Assembly (NCBI GenBank): GCA_965227255.1
Contig: CBDDFS010000002.1
Location: forward strand, 1,364,001 to 1,428,000
DNA: 64,000 nucleotides
From: CBDDFS01 sp965227255
GTDB lineage: Bacteria > Bacteroidota > Bacteroidia > Flavobacteriales_E > Vicingaceae
Reading direction: 5' to 3'
Shown here: positions 33,158 through 42,477 of the stretch, in pieces
Position numbering within the stretch: position 1 is the stretch's first letter
Layout: each line of letters starts with the position of its first letter
Notes under the pieces: model-generated
The model's database searches: none
The model's input: the letters and a program-made list of their open reading frames with translations, nothing else
What the model was told of the DNA's origin: nothing
Translations under genes and position numbers: made by a program

Positions 33158-34255
33158 ATGGGATTAAAATGTGGCATCGTCGGTCTCCCTAATGTCGGGA
33201 AGTCGACCTTATTTAATCTTTTGTCCAATGCAAAAGCGCAATCGGCTAACTTTCCTTTTTGCACTATTGAGCCGAATGTCGGCATGATCAATGTGCCTGA
33301 CTCAAGATTAACGGAATTGTCTGACCTGGTCGACCCTGAAAAAACGGTGCCTGCCACCGTTGAAATTGTAGATATCGCCGGTCTGGTGAAGGGAGCGAGT
33401 AAGGGTGAAGGACTTGGAAATAAATTCCTTGCTAACATTAGAGAAACGGATGCAATTATTCATGTGATTCGTTGTTTCGATGATGATAATGTAACGCACG
33501 TTGATGGTTCCATAAATCCTGTAAGAGACAAAGAAACCATTGATTTCGAGCTTCAGATCAAGGACCTTGAGTCTGTTGAGAAGAAAATGGACAGATTAAA
33601 AAGACAAGCCGGAACGGGTGATAAAACGGCTAAGAAACAATTAGAAACACTAGAGACTTACAAAACTCATCTTGAAAGTGGGAAACCGGCCAGAACTGCA
33701 CCCGTTGAGGAGGAAGCGAAAGATGCCGTTGAAGATGTATTTCTGTTGACAGACAAACCGGTGTTGTACGTTTGTAACGTTGATGAATCAGCTCTTGAGA
33801 ATGGAAATGATTATACCGCTTTGATTCAAAACATCGCTGATAATGAAGGGGCCGAAATGCTCATTATTGCAGCAAAACTGGAAGCTGAGATTGCTGAGCT
33901 TGAGGATTTTGAAGAAAGACAACTCTTTCTTCAAGATGCCGGACTGGAAGAACCTGGGGTAAATAAGCTGATAAGATCTGCCTATAAAATGCTCAGTTTA
34001 TCAACATATTTTACGGCAGGTAAAAAAGAGGTTCGGGCATGGACTTTCCATAATGGTATGAAGGCACCTGAGGCTGCCGGAGTTATTCATACAGATTTCC
34101 AAAAAGGATTCATTAAAGCCGAAGTGATCAAATATGATGATTATATTGATCTGGGTTCTGAACAAGCTTGCAAGGAAAAAGGTAAAATGAACATGGAAGG
34201 CAAGGAGTATGTTGTTGAAGATGGTGATATCATGAATTTTAAATTTAATGTGTGA
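33158..34255 (+). CDS. ychF: Redox-regulated ATPase YchF (OLA1-type)
   Basis: A 365-residue P-loop protein of the Obg-related YchF group, which binds ribosomes and hydrolyses ATP rather than GTP. The G1 motif GLPNVGKSTLFNLL (residues 8-21), NFPFCTIEPNVG, G3 region DIAGLVKGASKGEGLGN and the C-terminal TGS domain (RAWTFHNGMKAPEAAG ... VEDGDIMNFKFN) are all present. The length is normal. The next gene starts 2 bases after its stop, so they are likely co-transcribed. Confidence 0.96.
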   Translation: MGLKCGIVGLPNVGKSTLFNLLSNAKAQSANFPFCTIEPNVGMINVPDSRLTELSDLVDPEKTVPATVEIVDIAGLVKGASKGEGLGNKFLANIRETDAIIHVIRCFDDDNVTHVDGSINPVRDKETIDFELQIKDLESVEKKMDRLKRQAGTGDKTAKKQLETLETYKTHLESGKPARTAPVEEEAKDAVEDVFLLTDKPVLYVCNVDESALENGNDYTALIQNIADNEGAEMLIIAAKLEAEIAELEDFEERQLFLQDAGLEEPGVNKLIRSAYKMLSLSTYFTAGKKEVRAWTFHNGMKAPEAAGVIHTDFQKGFIKAEVIKYDDYIDLGSEQACKEKGKMNMEGKEYVVEDGDIMNFKFNV

Positions 34256-34256
34256 T

Positions 34257-34757
34257 ATGAGATTAGCTAAGATTATTATTCTGTCATTGACTATTACTTC
34301 ATTCCTGTCGTGCGGAAACGCTGAATATACCAACAGGATTGAAGATTTGGAAAAAGAAGTTGAGAAGCTGGAAGAGAGCATGCCGGGTCTCGGTTGGACA
34401 ATGAATCTTATTCAGATCTATCACACGAAGTTTTACTTCGCCATGAAGGAAGGTAATACCGAAGTTATGACCTATGTTCACCATGAATTGGAGGAAAATT
34501 TTGAGTCAGTTGTTGAAAACCATGGTGATCATGACGGCATTGATATTGCAGGTGTAGCTAAAAACACTGTATTGCCGGCACTTGAAGAATTGAAGAAAAG
34601 TATAGATTCCAAAAATGATAGTCTCATCCTCCAATCTTTTGAATTTCTGACGGTTACATGCAATAAATGCCATTACGCTTCTGAACATCCTTTTATTAAG
34701 ATCAAGTATCCAGAAGGGGAATCTTACTTAAATCAGGATTTCACAATCGCTGATTGA
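34257..34757 (+). CDS. Lipoprotein with a C-terminal CxxCH haem motif (cytochrome c'-like layout)
   Basis: A 166-residue predicted lipoprotein: lipobox SFLSC with Cys19, then a mainly helical body. Near the C-terminus is CNKCH (135-139), a c-type haem attachment motif, within FLTVTCNKCHYASEHPF. A four-helix region followed by a C-terminal CxxCH resembles class II cytochromes (cytochrome c'). That assignment is inference; the CxxCH could also bind metal. The ATG at 34257 is 2 bases after the ychF stop. A cytochrome c maturation cluster lies 8 kb away. Confidence 0.7.
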   Translation: MRLAKIIILSLTITSFLSCGNAEYTNRIEDLEKEVEKLEESMPGLGWTMNLIQIYHTKFYFAMKEGNTEVMTYVHHELEENFESVVENHGDHDGIDIAGVAKNTVLPALEELKKSIDSKNDSLILQSFEFLTVTCNKCHYASEHPFIKIKYPEGESYLNQDFTIAD

Positions 34758-34870
34758 ATCTTCTGTCAAATTGTTGAAAAGTCAGCCTGAATAAGGGCTA
34801 CAGGGCTATCGAATTTTTCTAATTTTATCGCTCAACCAATCCTGAATTTGGTTCAGGAATAATATTGTTA

Positions 34871-36784
34871 ATGTCGAAGGAAGTTAAATACACCGAGGAA
34901 AACATTCGTTCTCTCGACTGGAAGGAGCATATCAGGATGCGCCCTGGTATGTACATCGGAAAGCTAGGGGATGGCTCAGCTGCAGATGATGGTATTTATG
35001 TCTTGTTAAAGGAGGTTATCGACAACTGCATTGATGAATTCGTAATGGGTAATGGCAAGTCCATCGAAGTAACGATTAAAGACAATGTTGTAAAAGTCAG
35101 AGACTATGGTCGGGGAATTCCTCTAGGCAAAGTAGTGGATGCGGTATCAAAAATGAATACCGGTGGTAAATACGACACAAAAGCATTCAAGAAATCGGTT
35201 GGATTGAACGGAGTAGGAACCAAGGCAGTAAATGCCTTATCCACCTATTTTAAGGCCGATGCCGTCAGAGACAATAAGAGAAAGATTGCTGAATTTGAGC
35301 GTGGTGAATTGATCAATGATGCGCCGATTGAGGAGTCATCACTTCGTAAGGGAACAAAGATCTCCTTTCAGCCCGATAGCGAAATCTTCCACAATTATCA
35401 ATATCGTAGTCAACATGTTGAGCGCTTGCTCTGGAATTATGCCTATCTGAATAGGGGCTTGACTATTTTTTTCAATGGTGAAAAGATTTATTCAGAACAT
35501 GGTTTGAAAGACCTTCTTGGAAAGTCGCTTTCAAGTCAGGCTTTGTATCCAATAATTCATCTTGAAGGAGAGGACATTGAAATTGCCTTGACTCACACTA
35601 ATTCCTATGGTGAGGAATACTATTCGTTTGTCAACGGTCAGCATACAACACAAGGGGGAACACATCAGGGAGCTTTTCGTGAGGCCATTGTTAAAACAGC
35701 TAGAGAGTTCTTTGGCAAGGATTTCGATGCCATTGATGTAAGAGCGTCTTTTATCGGCGCCATTAGCATCAAAGTCATGGAGCCTGTGTTTGAGTCTCAA
35801 ACCAAAACCAAGCTCGGTTCAAATGAAATGGAACCGGGAGGTACAACCATTCGAACGTTTGTAGTTGATTTCCTGAAAACTGAGCTCGATAATTTCCTTC
35901 ATAAAAATCCTGAAGTGGCGGAAGCCATGCACCGAAAGATCCTGCAGTCGGAGAGAGAGCGGAAGGATATGGCCGGAATTAAGAAGCTGGCAAGGGAAAG
36001 AGCTAAAAAGGCAAGTCTACACAATAAGAAATTACGCGATTGTCGTTTGCATTTTGATCAGGATAAAGGGGAAAGACTTTCGGAAACGACTCTTTTTATT
36101 ACAGAGGGGGATTCAGCCAGCGGTTCTATTACCAAGGCAAGAGATGTCAATACTCAGGCCGTTTTCAGCTTGAAGGGTAAACCTCTTAATTCATTCGGAT
36201 TGACGAAAAAAGTAGTTTACGAGAATGAAGAATTCAACTTGCTCCAAAGTGCCCTGAATATTGAAGAGGGCCTAGATGGTCTGAGATATAACAACATAGT
36301 ACTGGCTACTGATGCCGATGTAGATGGTATGCATATTCGTTTGCTGCTCATCACATTCTTCCTTCAGTTCTTTCCGGATCTGGTTAAGCAAGGACACTTA
36401 TACGTTCTTCAGACGCCATTATTCAGGGTGAGGGATAAAAAAGAAACTTTTTACTGCTATTCTGAGAGGGAAAAGCAGGAGGCCATGAGAAAATTGAAAG
36501 GTAAACCGGAAATAACAAGATTTAAAGGATTGGGTGAGATTTCACCCGATGAATTCAAGCATTTTATTGGTGAAGATATTCGACTTGATCCTGTGATGAT
36601 AGGACAGGACACACCGGTTAGCAAGTTACTTGAATTCTATATGGGTAAGAATACACCTGATCGTCAGCAATTCATTATTGATAGACTGAGGGTTGAAAAA
36701 GATTTTGTAGAAGAAAAGAAAGAAGAAGCAGAAGAGGTAGAAGAGGTCGAGAACGAAGAAGAAGTGCAGAAAAAAGCATCTTAA
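34871..36784 (+). CDS. parE: DNA topoisomerase IV subunit B
   Basis: The ATPase subunit of the type IIA topoisomerase that decatenates chromosomes. The 637-residue product has the GHKL ATPase motifs (EVIDNCIDEF, VRDYGRGIPLG, GLNGVGTKAVNAL), the transducer domain and the TOPRIM motifs LFITEGDSASGS (around 407-418) and DADVDGMHIRLLLI. A very acidic tail (EEKKEEAEEVEEVE) ends the protein. The first in-frame ATG at 34871 is used. parC follows after 3 bases. GyrB is the alternative, but the ParC-type partner and the length support ParE. Confidence 0.92.
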   Translation: MSKEVKYTEENIRSLDWKEHIRMRPGMYIGKLGDGSAADDGIYVLLKEVIDNCIDEFVMGNGKSIEVTIKDNVVKVRDYGRGIPLGKVVDAVSKMNTGGKYDTKAFKKSVGLNGVGTKAVNALSTYFKADAVRDNKRKIAEFERGELINDAPIEESSLRKGTKISFQPDSEIFHNYQYRSQHVERLLWNYAYLNRGLTIFFNGEKIYSEHGLKDLLGKSLSSQALYPIIHLEGEDIEIALTHTNSYGEEYYSFVNGQHTTQGGTHQGAFREAIVKTAREFFGKDFDAIDVRASFIGAISIKVMEPVFESQTKTKLGSNEMEPGGTTIRTFVVDFLKTELDNFLHKNPEVAEAMHRKILQSERERKDMAGIKKLARERAKKASLHNKKLRDCRLHFDQDKGERLSETTLFITEGDSASGSITKARDVNTQAVFSLKGKPLNSFGLTKKVVYENEEFNLLQSALNIEEGLDGLRYNNIVLATDADVDGMHIRLLLITFFLQFFPDLVKQGHLYVLQTPLFRVRDKKETFYCYSEREKQEAMRKLKGKPEITRFKGLGEISPDEFKHFIGEDIRLDPVMIGQDTPVSKLLEFYMGKNTPDRQQFIIDRLRVEKDFVEEKKEEAEEVEEVENEEEVQKKAS

Positions 36785-36787
36785 TTA

Positions 36788-39550
36788 ATGTCTGAAAAGG
36801 AAGAGGAAAATTTCGAAGAACAGGACGGACCCTTGCAATCTATTCCTGATGATGCCCATTTGGATAATGTTATCCAGATATCGGGTATGTATGAGGATTG
36901 GTTTCTCGACTACGCTTCTTATGTAATCCTTGAACGTGCTGTCCCTCACTTGCACGATGGTTTGAAGCCCGTGCAGAGGAGAATACTTCATTCACTGAAG
37001 GAAATGGATGATGGTCGTTTTCACAAGGTAGCCAATGTGATTGGTAATACCATGAAATATCATCCACATGGAGATGCGTCTATTGGAGATGCTTTGGTTC
37101 AGATCGGACAAAAGGAATTGCTGTTGGACACTCAGGGGAACTGGGGTAATATTTTTACCGGAGACCGCGCCGCCGCGCCAAGGTATATCGAAGTTCGTTT
37201 ATCGAAGTTCGCCCTCGATGTTATGTTCAATCATAAGACTACCGAATGGTTAGCCTCTTATGATGGCAGGGGAAAAGAGCCAGTAACACTTCCGGCCAAA
37301 TTTCCTCTGTTGCTAGCACAGGGGGTAGAAGGTATTGCCGTTGGTATGGCGTGTAAAATACTTCCGCATAACTTCAATGAACTTATCGACGCCTCAATTC
37401 AGTCGCTAAAAGGAAAAAAAACGAATATCCTGCCAGACTTCCTTACCGGTGGGATGGCTGACTTCACCAATTACAATGCCGGTTTAAGAGGAGGAAAGGT
37501 CAGGGTTAGGGCCAGAATTGAAAAACTCGACAAAAAGACCTTGGTCGTAAAAGAAATTCCATTTGGAACCACGACTACTTCGCTGATCGATTCCATCATC
37601 AAAGCAAATGATAAGAATAAGATCAAGGTTAAAAAGGTTGAGGACAATACCGCTGAATTTGTAGAAATACTGGTGCACCTGCCATCGGGCAGTTCTCCGG
37701 ATAAAATGATTGATGCGCTTTATGCCTTCACTGATTGTGAGGTTTCAATTTCTCCCAATTCCGCCGTCATTGAAAACGACAAGCCTCAATTCCTTGATGT
37801 CAATGAGATGTTGAGAATTTCAGCAGAGCGAACGAAAGATATTCTTGAATGGGAGCTGAAAATTCGCAAGTCTGAACTTGAAGAGCAATGGCATTTTGCT
37901 TCTCTTGAGAAAATATTCATAGAAAAGAGAATCTATCGGGATATTGAAGAATGTGAGACCTGGGAGGAAATCCTGGAGACTATTCACAAAGGACTGAAGC
38001 CTCATGTCAAACATCTGCTCAGAGAAGTTACAGACGAAGATGTAACTCGATTGACGGAGATCAGAATTAAGAGAATTTCGAAGTTTGACTCCATGAAAGC
38101 AGATGAAAAAATAGCTGCTTTGGAAGGAGAGATCGAAGAGGTTAAAAGCAACCTGGCGAACATCGTAGAATTTAGTATCGATTATTTCAAGGAACTGAAG
38201 AAGAAATACGGGAAAGGAAGAGAAAGAAAAACAGAGATCAAGGTATTTGATACGATCGAAGCCAGTAAGGTAGCTGTTGCCAATGCCAAACTTTATGTGA
38301 ACAGGGAGGAAGGATTTGTTGGTACAGGTTTAAAAAGAAGTGAGTCCGAATTCGTGGTTGATTGTTCTGACATCGATGATATCATTGTATTCAGGAACGA
38401 CGGGAAAATGCTTGTAAGCAAAGTGAGTTCTAAAGCGTATGTGGGTAAGGATATTATCCATGTCGGAATCTGGAAGAAGGGCGACAAAAGAACCATCTAC
38501 AATATGATCTATGTGGATGGGAAGGGTGGAAATGCAATGATGAAGCGATTTCCGGTGAATTCCATTACACGCGACAAGGAATACGATCTTACCGCAGGGA
38601 AGGAAGGCTCCAAAGTGCTCTATTTTACGGCAAATCCGAACGGAGAAGCCGAGGTGGTTAGTGTCCTGTTAAGGGCAAAACCCAAACTCAAAAAGTTAAA
38701 ATTTGATCTGGATTTTTCAGAATTAGCGATAAAAGGTCGCGGTGCAAAAGGGAATATTTTGACCAAAAATTCTGTTAATAAGATCATTCAGAAAGAACAA
38801 GGTGTATCAACACTAGGAGCCAGAAAGATCTGGTTTGACGATACCGTTCAAAGATTGAATACAGAAGAAAGAGGAAGTTATTTGGGTGCTTTTAAGGGGG
38901 ATGATAAGATTCTGACCATCATGCAGTCGGGGCATTATCGTTTGACCAATTTCGACCTCAGTCATCGATTCGATGAAGACCTGATCAGGATTGAGAAATG
39001 GATTCCTGAAAAACCTATGGCCGTGATCTATTTTGATGGGGCCAAAGAAAACTTTTTTGTTAAGCGTTTCCTGGTAGAAGACTCAGACAACAAAGTGCTA
39101 TTTATCTCAGATCATGAGAATTCATATTTGGAGCACGCAACCACAAATTCAGACCCGAAACTTGCCGTTTCGTTTCAGAAACCAAGAAATAAGGATGCCA
39201 GACCGGATGAAGAAATCATTTTGAATGATTTTATAAGTGTAAAAGGACTAAAGGCCCTTGGCAATAGATTATCTCAGCATAAGGTCAAAAACATTGATCT
39301 GCTTGAAGTAGAGGAGGATGTTCCTGAAATAGTTGAGACTGTTGAGGAAGCCAGGGAAACTCCGAAAGAACAGATTGAAGATGCAGGATCTTTCGAAGCA
39401 GTTGAAGCAAATGATTCACCTGAAGAAGTGGAAAAATCAAAAGAACCGGTCGACGAAGCAAAGAAAAAAGACAGTGCATCCGATAATAAAGAAGATTCTG
39501 AAAAGGATGAGAGTGATGATGATGAACAGAATCAAATGACACTCTTCTAA
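36788..39550 (+). CDS. parC: DNA topoisomerase IV subunit A
   Basis: The 920-residue cleavage subunit. The active-site Tyr133 lies in APRYIEVRLS, with ASYVILERAVPHLHDGLKPVQRRIL and KYHPHGDASI upstream, all standard GyrA/ParC motifs. A coiled-coil gate (about 350-480) and a propeller-like C-terminal domain follow. The last 70 residues are an acidic, low-complexity tail (SDNKEDSEKDESDDDEQN) ending QMTLF, which resembles the sliding-clamp-binding pentapeptide QL(S/D)LF. It is coupled to parE. Confidence 0.92.
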   Translation: MSEKEEENFEEQDGPLQSIPDDAHLDNVIQISGMYEDWFLDYASYVILERAVPHLHDGLKPVQRRILHSLKEMDDGRFHKVANVIGNTMKYHPHGDASIGDALVQIGQKELLLDTQGNWGNIFTGDRAAAPRYIEVRLSKFALDVMFNHKTTEWLASYDGRGKEPVTLPAKFPLLLAQGVEGIAVGMACKILPHNFNELIDASIQSLKGKKTNILPDFLTGGMADFTNYNAGLRGGKVRVRARIEKLDKKTLVVKEIPFGTTTTSLIDSIIKANDKNKIKVKKVEDNTAEFVEILVHLPSGSSPDKMIDALYAFTDCEVSISPNSAVIENDKPQFLDVNEMLRISAERTKDILEWELKIRKSELEEQWHFASLEKIFIEKRIYRDIEECETWEEILETIHKGLKPHVKHLLREVTDEDVTRLTEIRIKRISKFDSMKADEKIAALEGEIEEVKSNLANIVEFSIDYFKELKKKYGKGRERKTEIKVFDTIEASKVAVANAKLYVNREEGFVGTGLKRSESEFVVDCSDIDDIIVFRNDGKMLVSKVSSKAYVGKDIIHVGIWKKGDKRTIYNMIYVDGKGGNAMMKRFPVNSITRDKEYDLTAGKEGSKVLYFTANPNGEAEVVSVLLRAKPKLKKLKFDLDFSELAIKGRGAKGNILTKNSVNKIIQKEQGVSTLGARKIWFDDTVQRLNTEERGSYLGAFKGDDKILTIMQSGHYRLTNFDLSHRFDEDLIRIEKWIPEKPMAVIYFDGAKENFFVKRFLVEDSDNKVLFISDHENSYLEHATTNSDPKLAVSFQKPRNKDARPDEEIILNDFISVKGLKALGNRLSQHKVKNIDLLEVEEDVPEIVETVEEARETPKEQIEDAGSFEAVEANDSPEEVEKSKEPVDEAKKKDSASDNKEDSEKDESDDDEQNQMTLF

Positions 39551-39554
39551 GTTC

Positions 39555-40220
39555 ATGTCTGTCACGCTCATCATTGTTATTGCCACGAGCATAGTTTCTT
39601 TTGTCACCCTGAATAACAGAGAAGTTTTTGGAAAGTACCTGTTCAGTCCTTACCAGGTAGTTCAGCGAAAACAATACTATCGGATATTTTCTCACGCATT
39701 TCTCCATGCCGATTTCATGCATTTGTTTGTGAATATGTTCGTCCTCTTCATATTTGGAAGTATGTCTGAGAGGTATTTTGCATATTTCAAGGGAGGAAGT
39801 GGAGCTTTTAATTATTCCTTACTGTATGCAGGGGGAATCATGTTTGCCACCCTTCCTGCATTGCGAAAGCATAAAGACAATTTCATGTATAGCTCAGTGG
39901 GAGCTTCAGGCGCTGTATCTGCGGTGTTATTCTCCAGTATAGTTTTTAATCCCCTCGAAGGCATTACATTTATCTTCTTTCCATTTTTCAGTATACCGGC
40001 ATTCATTTTCGGCATACTGTATCTGATATATGAAGCATATATGGACAAACGCGGACAGGACTTTGTAGCACATGATGCGCATTATTACGGAGCCATCTTC
40101 GGCGCTGTATTCACTTTCCTTGTTGTACCAGAGTCATTTGTGTTATTTTTTGTTCAGCTCGGAGATTATTTCACTTATTGGTTTAACCAGATCGCAGGAT
40201 TTATTTTCGTTGGATTATGA
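39555..40220 (+). CDS. Rhomboid-family intramembrane serine protease
   Basis: A 221-residue multi-pass membrane protein. The rhomboid catalytic dyad is visible: Ser118 in GASG (116-119) and His176 in HDAHYYGAIFGAVF. The HAFLHADFMHLFVNM segment (47-61) is the conserved L1/TM2 region with the oxyanion-hole His and Asn. It cleaves membrane proteins within the bilayer; the substrate is unknown. It starts 4 bases after the parC stop and its own stop overlaps the next start. Confidence 0.92.
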   Translation: MSVTLIIVIATSIVSFVTLNNREVFGKYLFSPYQVVQRKQYYRIFSHAFLHADFMHLFVNMFVLFIFGSMSERYFAYFKGGSGAFNYSLLYAGGIMFATLPALRKHKDNFMYSSVGASGAVSAVLFSSIVFNPLEGITFIFFPFFSIPAFIFGILYLIYEAYMDKRGQDFVAHDAHYYGAIFGAVFTFLVVPESFVLFFVQLGDYFTYWFNQIAGFIFVGL

Positions 40221-40693
40221 AAGTTCTGTTTTTAGATAGGGACGGAATAATAAACAAAGAAAGAGGTGATTATACCTGGCGAAGGGAAGATTTCGAATTC
40301 ACAAAAAATCTTTTTCCATTCTTGCGATCATGTCAGGAAGATGGATTTAAGATCATCGTGATTACAAATCAGGGTGGGATTAACAAAGGTTTGTATTCTC
40401 ACAATGATGTCGAAGAACTGCATGCGTGGATGCGAGAAAACCTGGAGCAAAATGGTATTGAGCTGGAGGATGTCTTTTATTGTCCGCATCACAATCATTT
40501 TCAAAAGTGCATTTGCAGAAAACCTGAGTCTCAATTGATTGAAAAGGCTAAGCACTTGTATGGTGTGGATGTGGATAAATCTGTGATGCTGGGAGACAGA
40601 CAACGAGATGTAGATGCGGCGGAGAAAGCCGGAATCAGAGGGATATTGATTGATTCTAATCCGGACTGGGCCGAACTGAACTTAGAACTTTAG
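40217..40693 (+). CDS. HAD-IIIA phosphatase, GmhB/HisB-N-like
   Basis: A 158-residue HAD phosphatase. Motif I is FLDRDGIIN (Asp7, Asp9), motif II ITNQGGINKG, and motif IV MLGDRQRDVDAA. The CPHHNHFQKCICRKP segment is the zinc-binding loop of the GmhB (heptose bisphosphatase) and HisB-N group. No heptose or histidine genes are close, so the substrate is open. It overlaps the rhomboid gene by 4 bases. Confidence 0.88.
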   Translation: MKVLFLDRDGIINKERGDYTWRREDFEFTKNLFPFLRSCQEDGFKIIVITNQGGINKGLYSHNDVEELHAWMRENLEQNGIELEDVFYCPHHNHFQKCICRKPESQLIEKAKHLYGVDVDKSVMLGDRQRDVDAAEKAGIRGILIDSNPDWAELNLEL

Positions 40694-40697
40694 ACCA

Positions 40698-41543
40698 ATG
40701 GCAGACCGGTATATTAATCTCAACGGACAACTTATAAAAGAAAGACAATGCGGCTTGTCGGTGAGTAATCGTGCATTCAAATACGGTGATTCTCTGTTCG
40801 AAACCATTCGAGTAATTAATGGTAAGGCACTCTTCACTGAAGATCATTTTAGCAGATTGGTGCGAGGTATGAAGGAGTTGAAGTATGACATACCTTCAAA
40901 TTGGAATCAGGCATTCTTGAAAAAAGAAATACTCAAAGGACTTGAGAAAAACGAAATTGTAAGAGGAGGAAAAGTCCGGTTGAGTGTATATCGAAAAGGT
41001 GAAGGCCTTTACTTACCAAAATCAAATGAATTTGGATTTGTGATAGAATCATTTGGAGGTGAGAATAATTCCTTCGATCTGAATGAGAAAGGCATGAGTA
41101 TTGGGATTTACAAAGAGATTCCAATTTTTCCAACGAAGCTAAGTCCTTTTAAAACAAGTAATTGCCTTCCGTATATTTCCGCAGCATTGTGGTCGAGAGA
41201 AGAAGGATTTGATGATGTTATTTTACTGAATGATAAAGGAAATATCGTTGAAGGAATATCATCGAATATTTTTATTTCAGTCGAGGGTATGCTCTATACA
41301 CCTTCAATAAAAGAAGGTCCCACAGCGGGAATCATGCGTAAAAAGATGATTCAGCTATCAAAGAAATTAGGACAGGCTGTAATTGAAACATCTATATCAC
41401 CGGCAGTTTTGGAAGAAGCGGATGAAATCTTCTTCACGAATTCGATTTCGGGTATTCGTTGGGTGGGAAGTTTTCGCAAAAAAAGATATTTCCACAAAAT
41501 TTCTGAAAAACTACTAAAGGAGCTGAATACTATTGCCTCCTGA
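40698..41543 (+). CDS. Class IV aminotransferase (BCAT / D-amino acid / ADC lyase fold)
   Basis: A 281-residue fold-type IV PLP enzyme. FKYGDSLFETIRV near residue 27, Lys152 (FKTSNCLPYISA) as the Schiff-base lysine, and GNIVEGISSNIF (Glu of the PLP site) are all present. The family includes branched-chain aminotransferases, D-amino acid aminotransferases and aminodeoxychorismate lyase; the length is nearer to the last two. The neighbours give no pathway clue. It ends the parE-parC-rhomboid-phosphatase run and is convergent with the next gene. Confidence 0.87.
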   Translation: MADRYINLNGQLIKERQCGLSVSNRAFKYGDSLFETIRVINGKALFTEDHFSRLVRGMKELKYDIPSNWNQAFLKKEILKGLEKNEIVRGGKVRLSVYRKGEGLYLPKSNEFGFVIESFGGENNSFDLNEKGMSIGIYKEIPIFPTKLSPFKTSNCLPYISAALWSREEGFDDVILLNDKGNIVEGISSNIFISVEGMLYTPSIKEGPTAGIMRKKMIQLSKKLGQAVIETSISPAVLEEADEIFFTNSISGIRWVGSFRKKRYFHKISEKLLKELNTIAS

Positions 41544-41546
41544 AAT

Positions 41547-42476
41547 CTATTGAATTCCTGATGTGTTAAGGTTTCCCAATGAGAGGGTAATGACGGTTTT
41601 ATTGGTCGGGTCTTCTTTGAATGTGATTCCACCCAGGTACTGAAGGTGTAAGTTGTAAATCGATAAGGACGTCGATTTCACTTTGATCTTACCAATCTTC
41701 TGAACATCCACACTGATAATACTTCTCTGTGTTTCGAAATCCATTTTTTCAGGGAAGATACTTTCAATGTCTTCAGCCATGTGATAATCCTCAAAGCCTT
41801 TGATTTTCAGGATCTCTTCAATAGACAAGATCTGAAGATTTTCCAATCCGCTCATGTTCAGCATAAACCAATTGTAGGTATTCTCATCAATTAGAAATCG
41901 ATTCAATTCATCCTTACTAAGAATCCTGTTGTTATTTATTATACAAGGACCATAGAAGTTGTTATCAAACTCAAACACCTGATCATAAGTAAGAGCATAG
42001 CGCAGATTCAGTGGACCGATAAGTTTCCTCAGTTTAGGGTAAAACTGATATGCATTATAATATCGCACGAATAATTCAAAGTGAATGGCAAATATGATGG
42101 CATGCAATGGTGTCTGGAATAGTTGGAATCCACCATCTCCCGAGTCAATGAATTGTTTCCTGAAATCTTCTTTCTGATATTTCTGAAAAATGAAGCCGGC
42201 CTTTTTCAGACAGAGATTCATGGCTTCGTCATAAATGAGTTTGAATAAGAAAGGAACAATCGACTGCTCTAGACTTCTATACTGACTGTACTGATAGATA
42301 TCTATTCCAAGAACCGTCTTTTCACTGAAATTGTCAAAGTCGATCGCTTCTCGCAAATGATCATATAGACCATTGTCTTCAGGAATAGAGGCTTTTTCGC
42401 GGTATAATGATCTTGAATCATGCTTATCCAGTAGTTCACGTAGATCTTCGTAACTAAATTGTTTTATGTCCTTCAT
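41547..42476 (-). CDS. Divergent class III nucleotide cyclase-like protein
   Basis: A 309-residue soluble protein not in any family I can name with certainty. Its layout resembles class III nucleotidyl cyclases: VLGIDIYQYSQ (Asp59) matches the first metal-binding motif, DSGDGGFQLF (Asp114) matches the GDG strand with the second Asp, and FYGPCIINNNRILS (Arg184) resembles the YGxxVNxAAR segment that carries transition-state residues. The Asn-to-Arg spacing is not canonical, so activity is uncertain. The C-terminal 90 residues are beta-rich. The ATG at 42476 lies 1 base from the CcmF stop, so the two are probably co-transcribed. Confidence 0.55.
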   Translation of the reverse strand: MKDIKQFSYEDLRELLDKHDSRSLYREKASIPEDNGLYDHLREAIDFDNFSEKTVLGIDIYQYSQYRSLEQSIVPFLFKLIYDEAMNLCLKKAGFIFQKYQKEDFRKQFIDSGDGGFQLFQTPLHAIIFAIHFELFVRYYNAYQFYPKLRKLIGPLNLRYALTYDQVFEFDNNFYGPCIINNNRILSKDELNRFLIDENTYNWFMLNMSGLENLQILSIEEILKIKGFEDYHMAEDIESIFPEKMDFETQRSIISVDVQKIGKIKVKSTSLSIYNLHLQYLGGITFKEDPTNKTVITLSLGNLNTSGIQ

Positions 42477-42477
42477 T

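Noticed and set aside
39285..39722. Minus-strand frame of 145 residues opposite the parC tail and rhomboid start
   Set aside because: It is a shadow of the low-complexity acidic tail of parC and lacks any domain.
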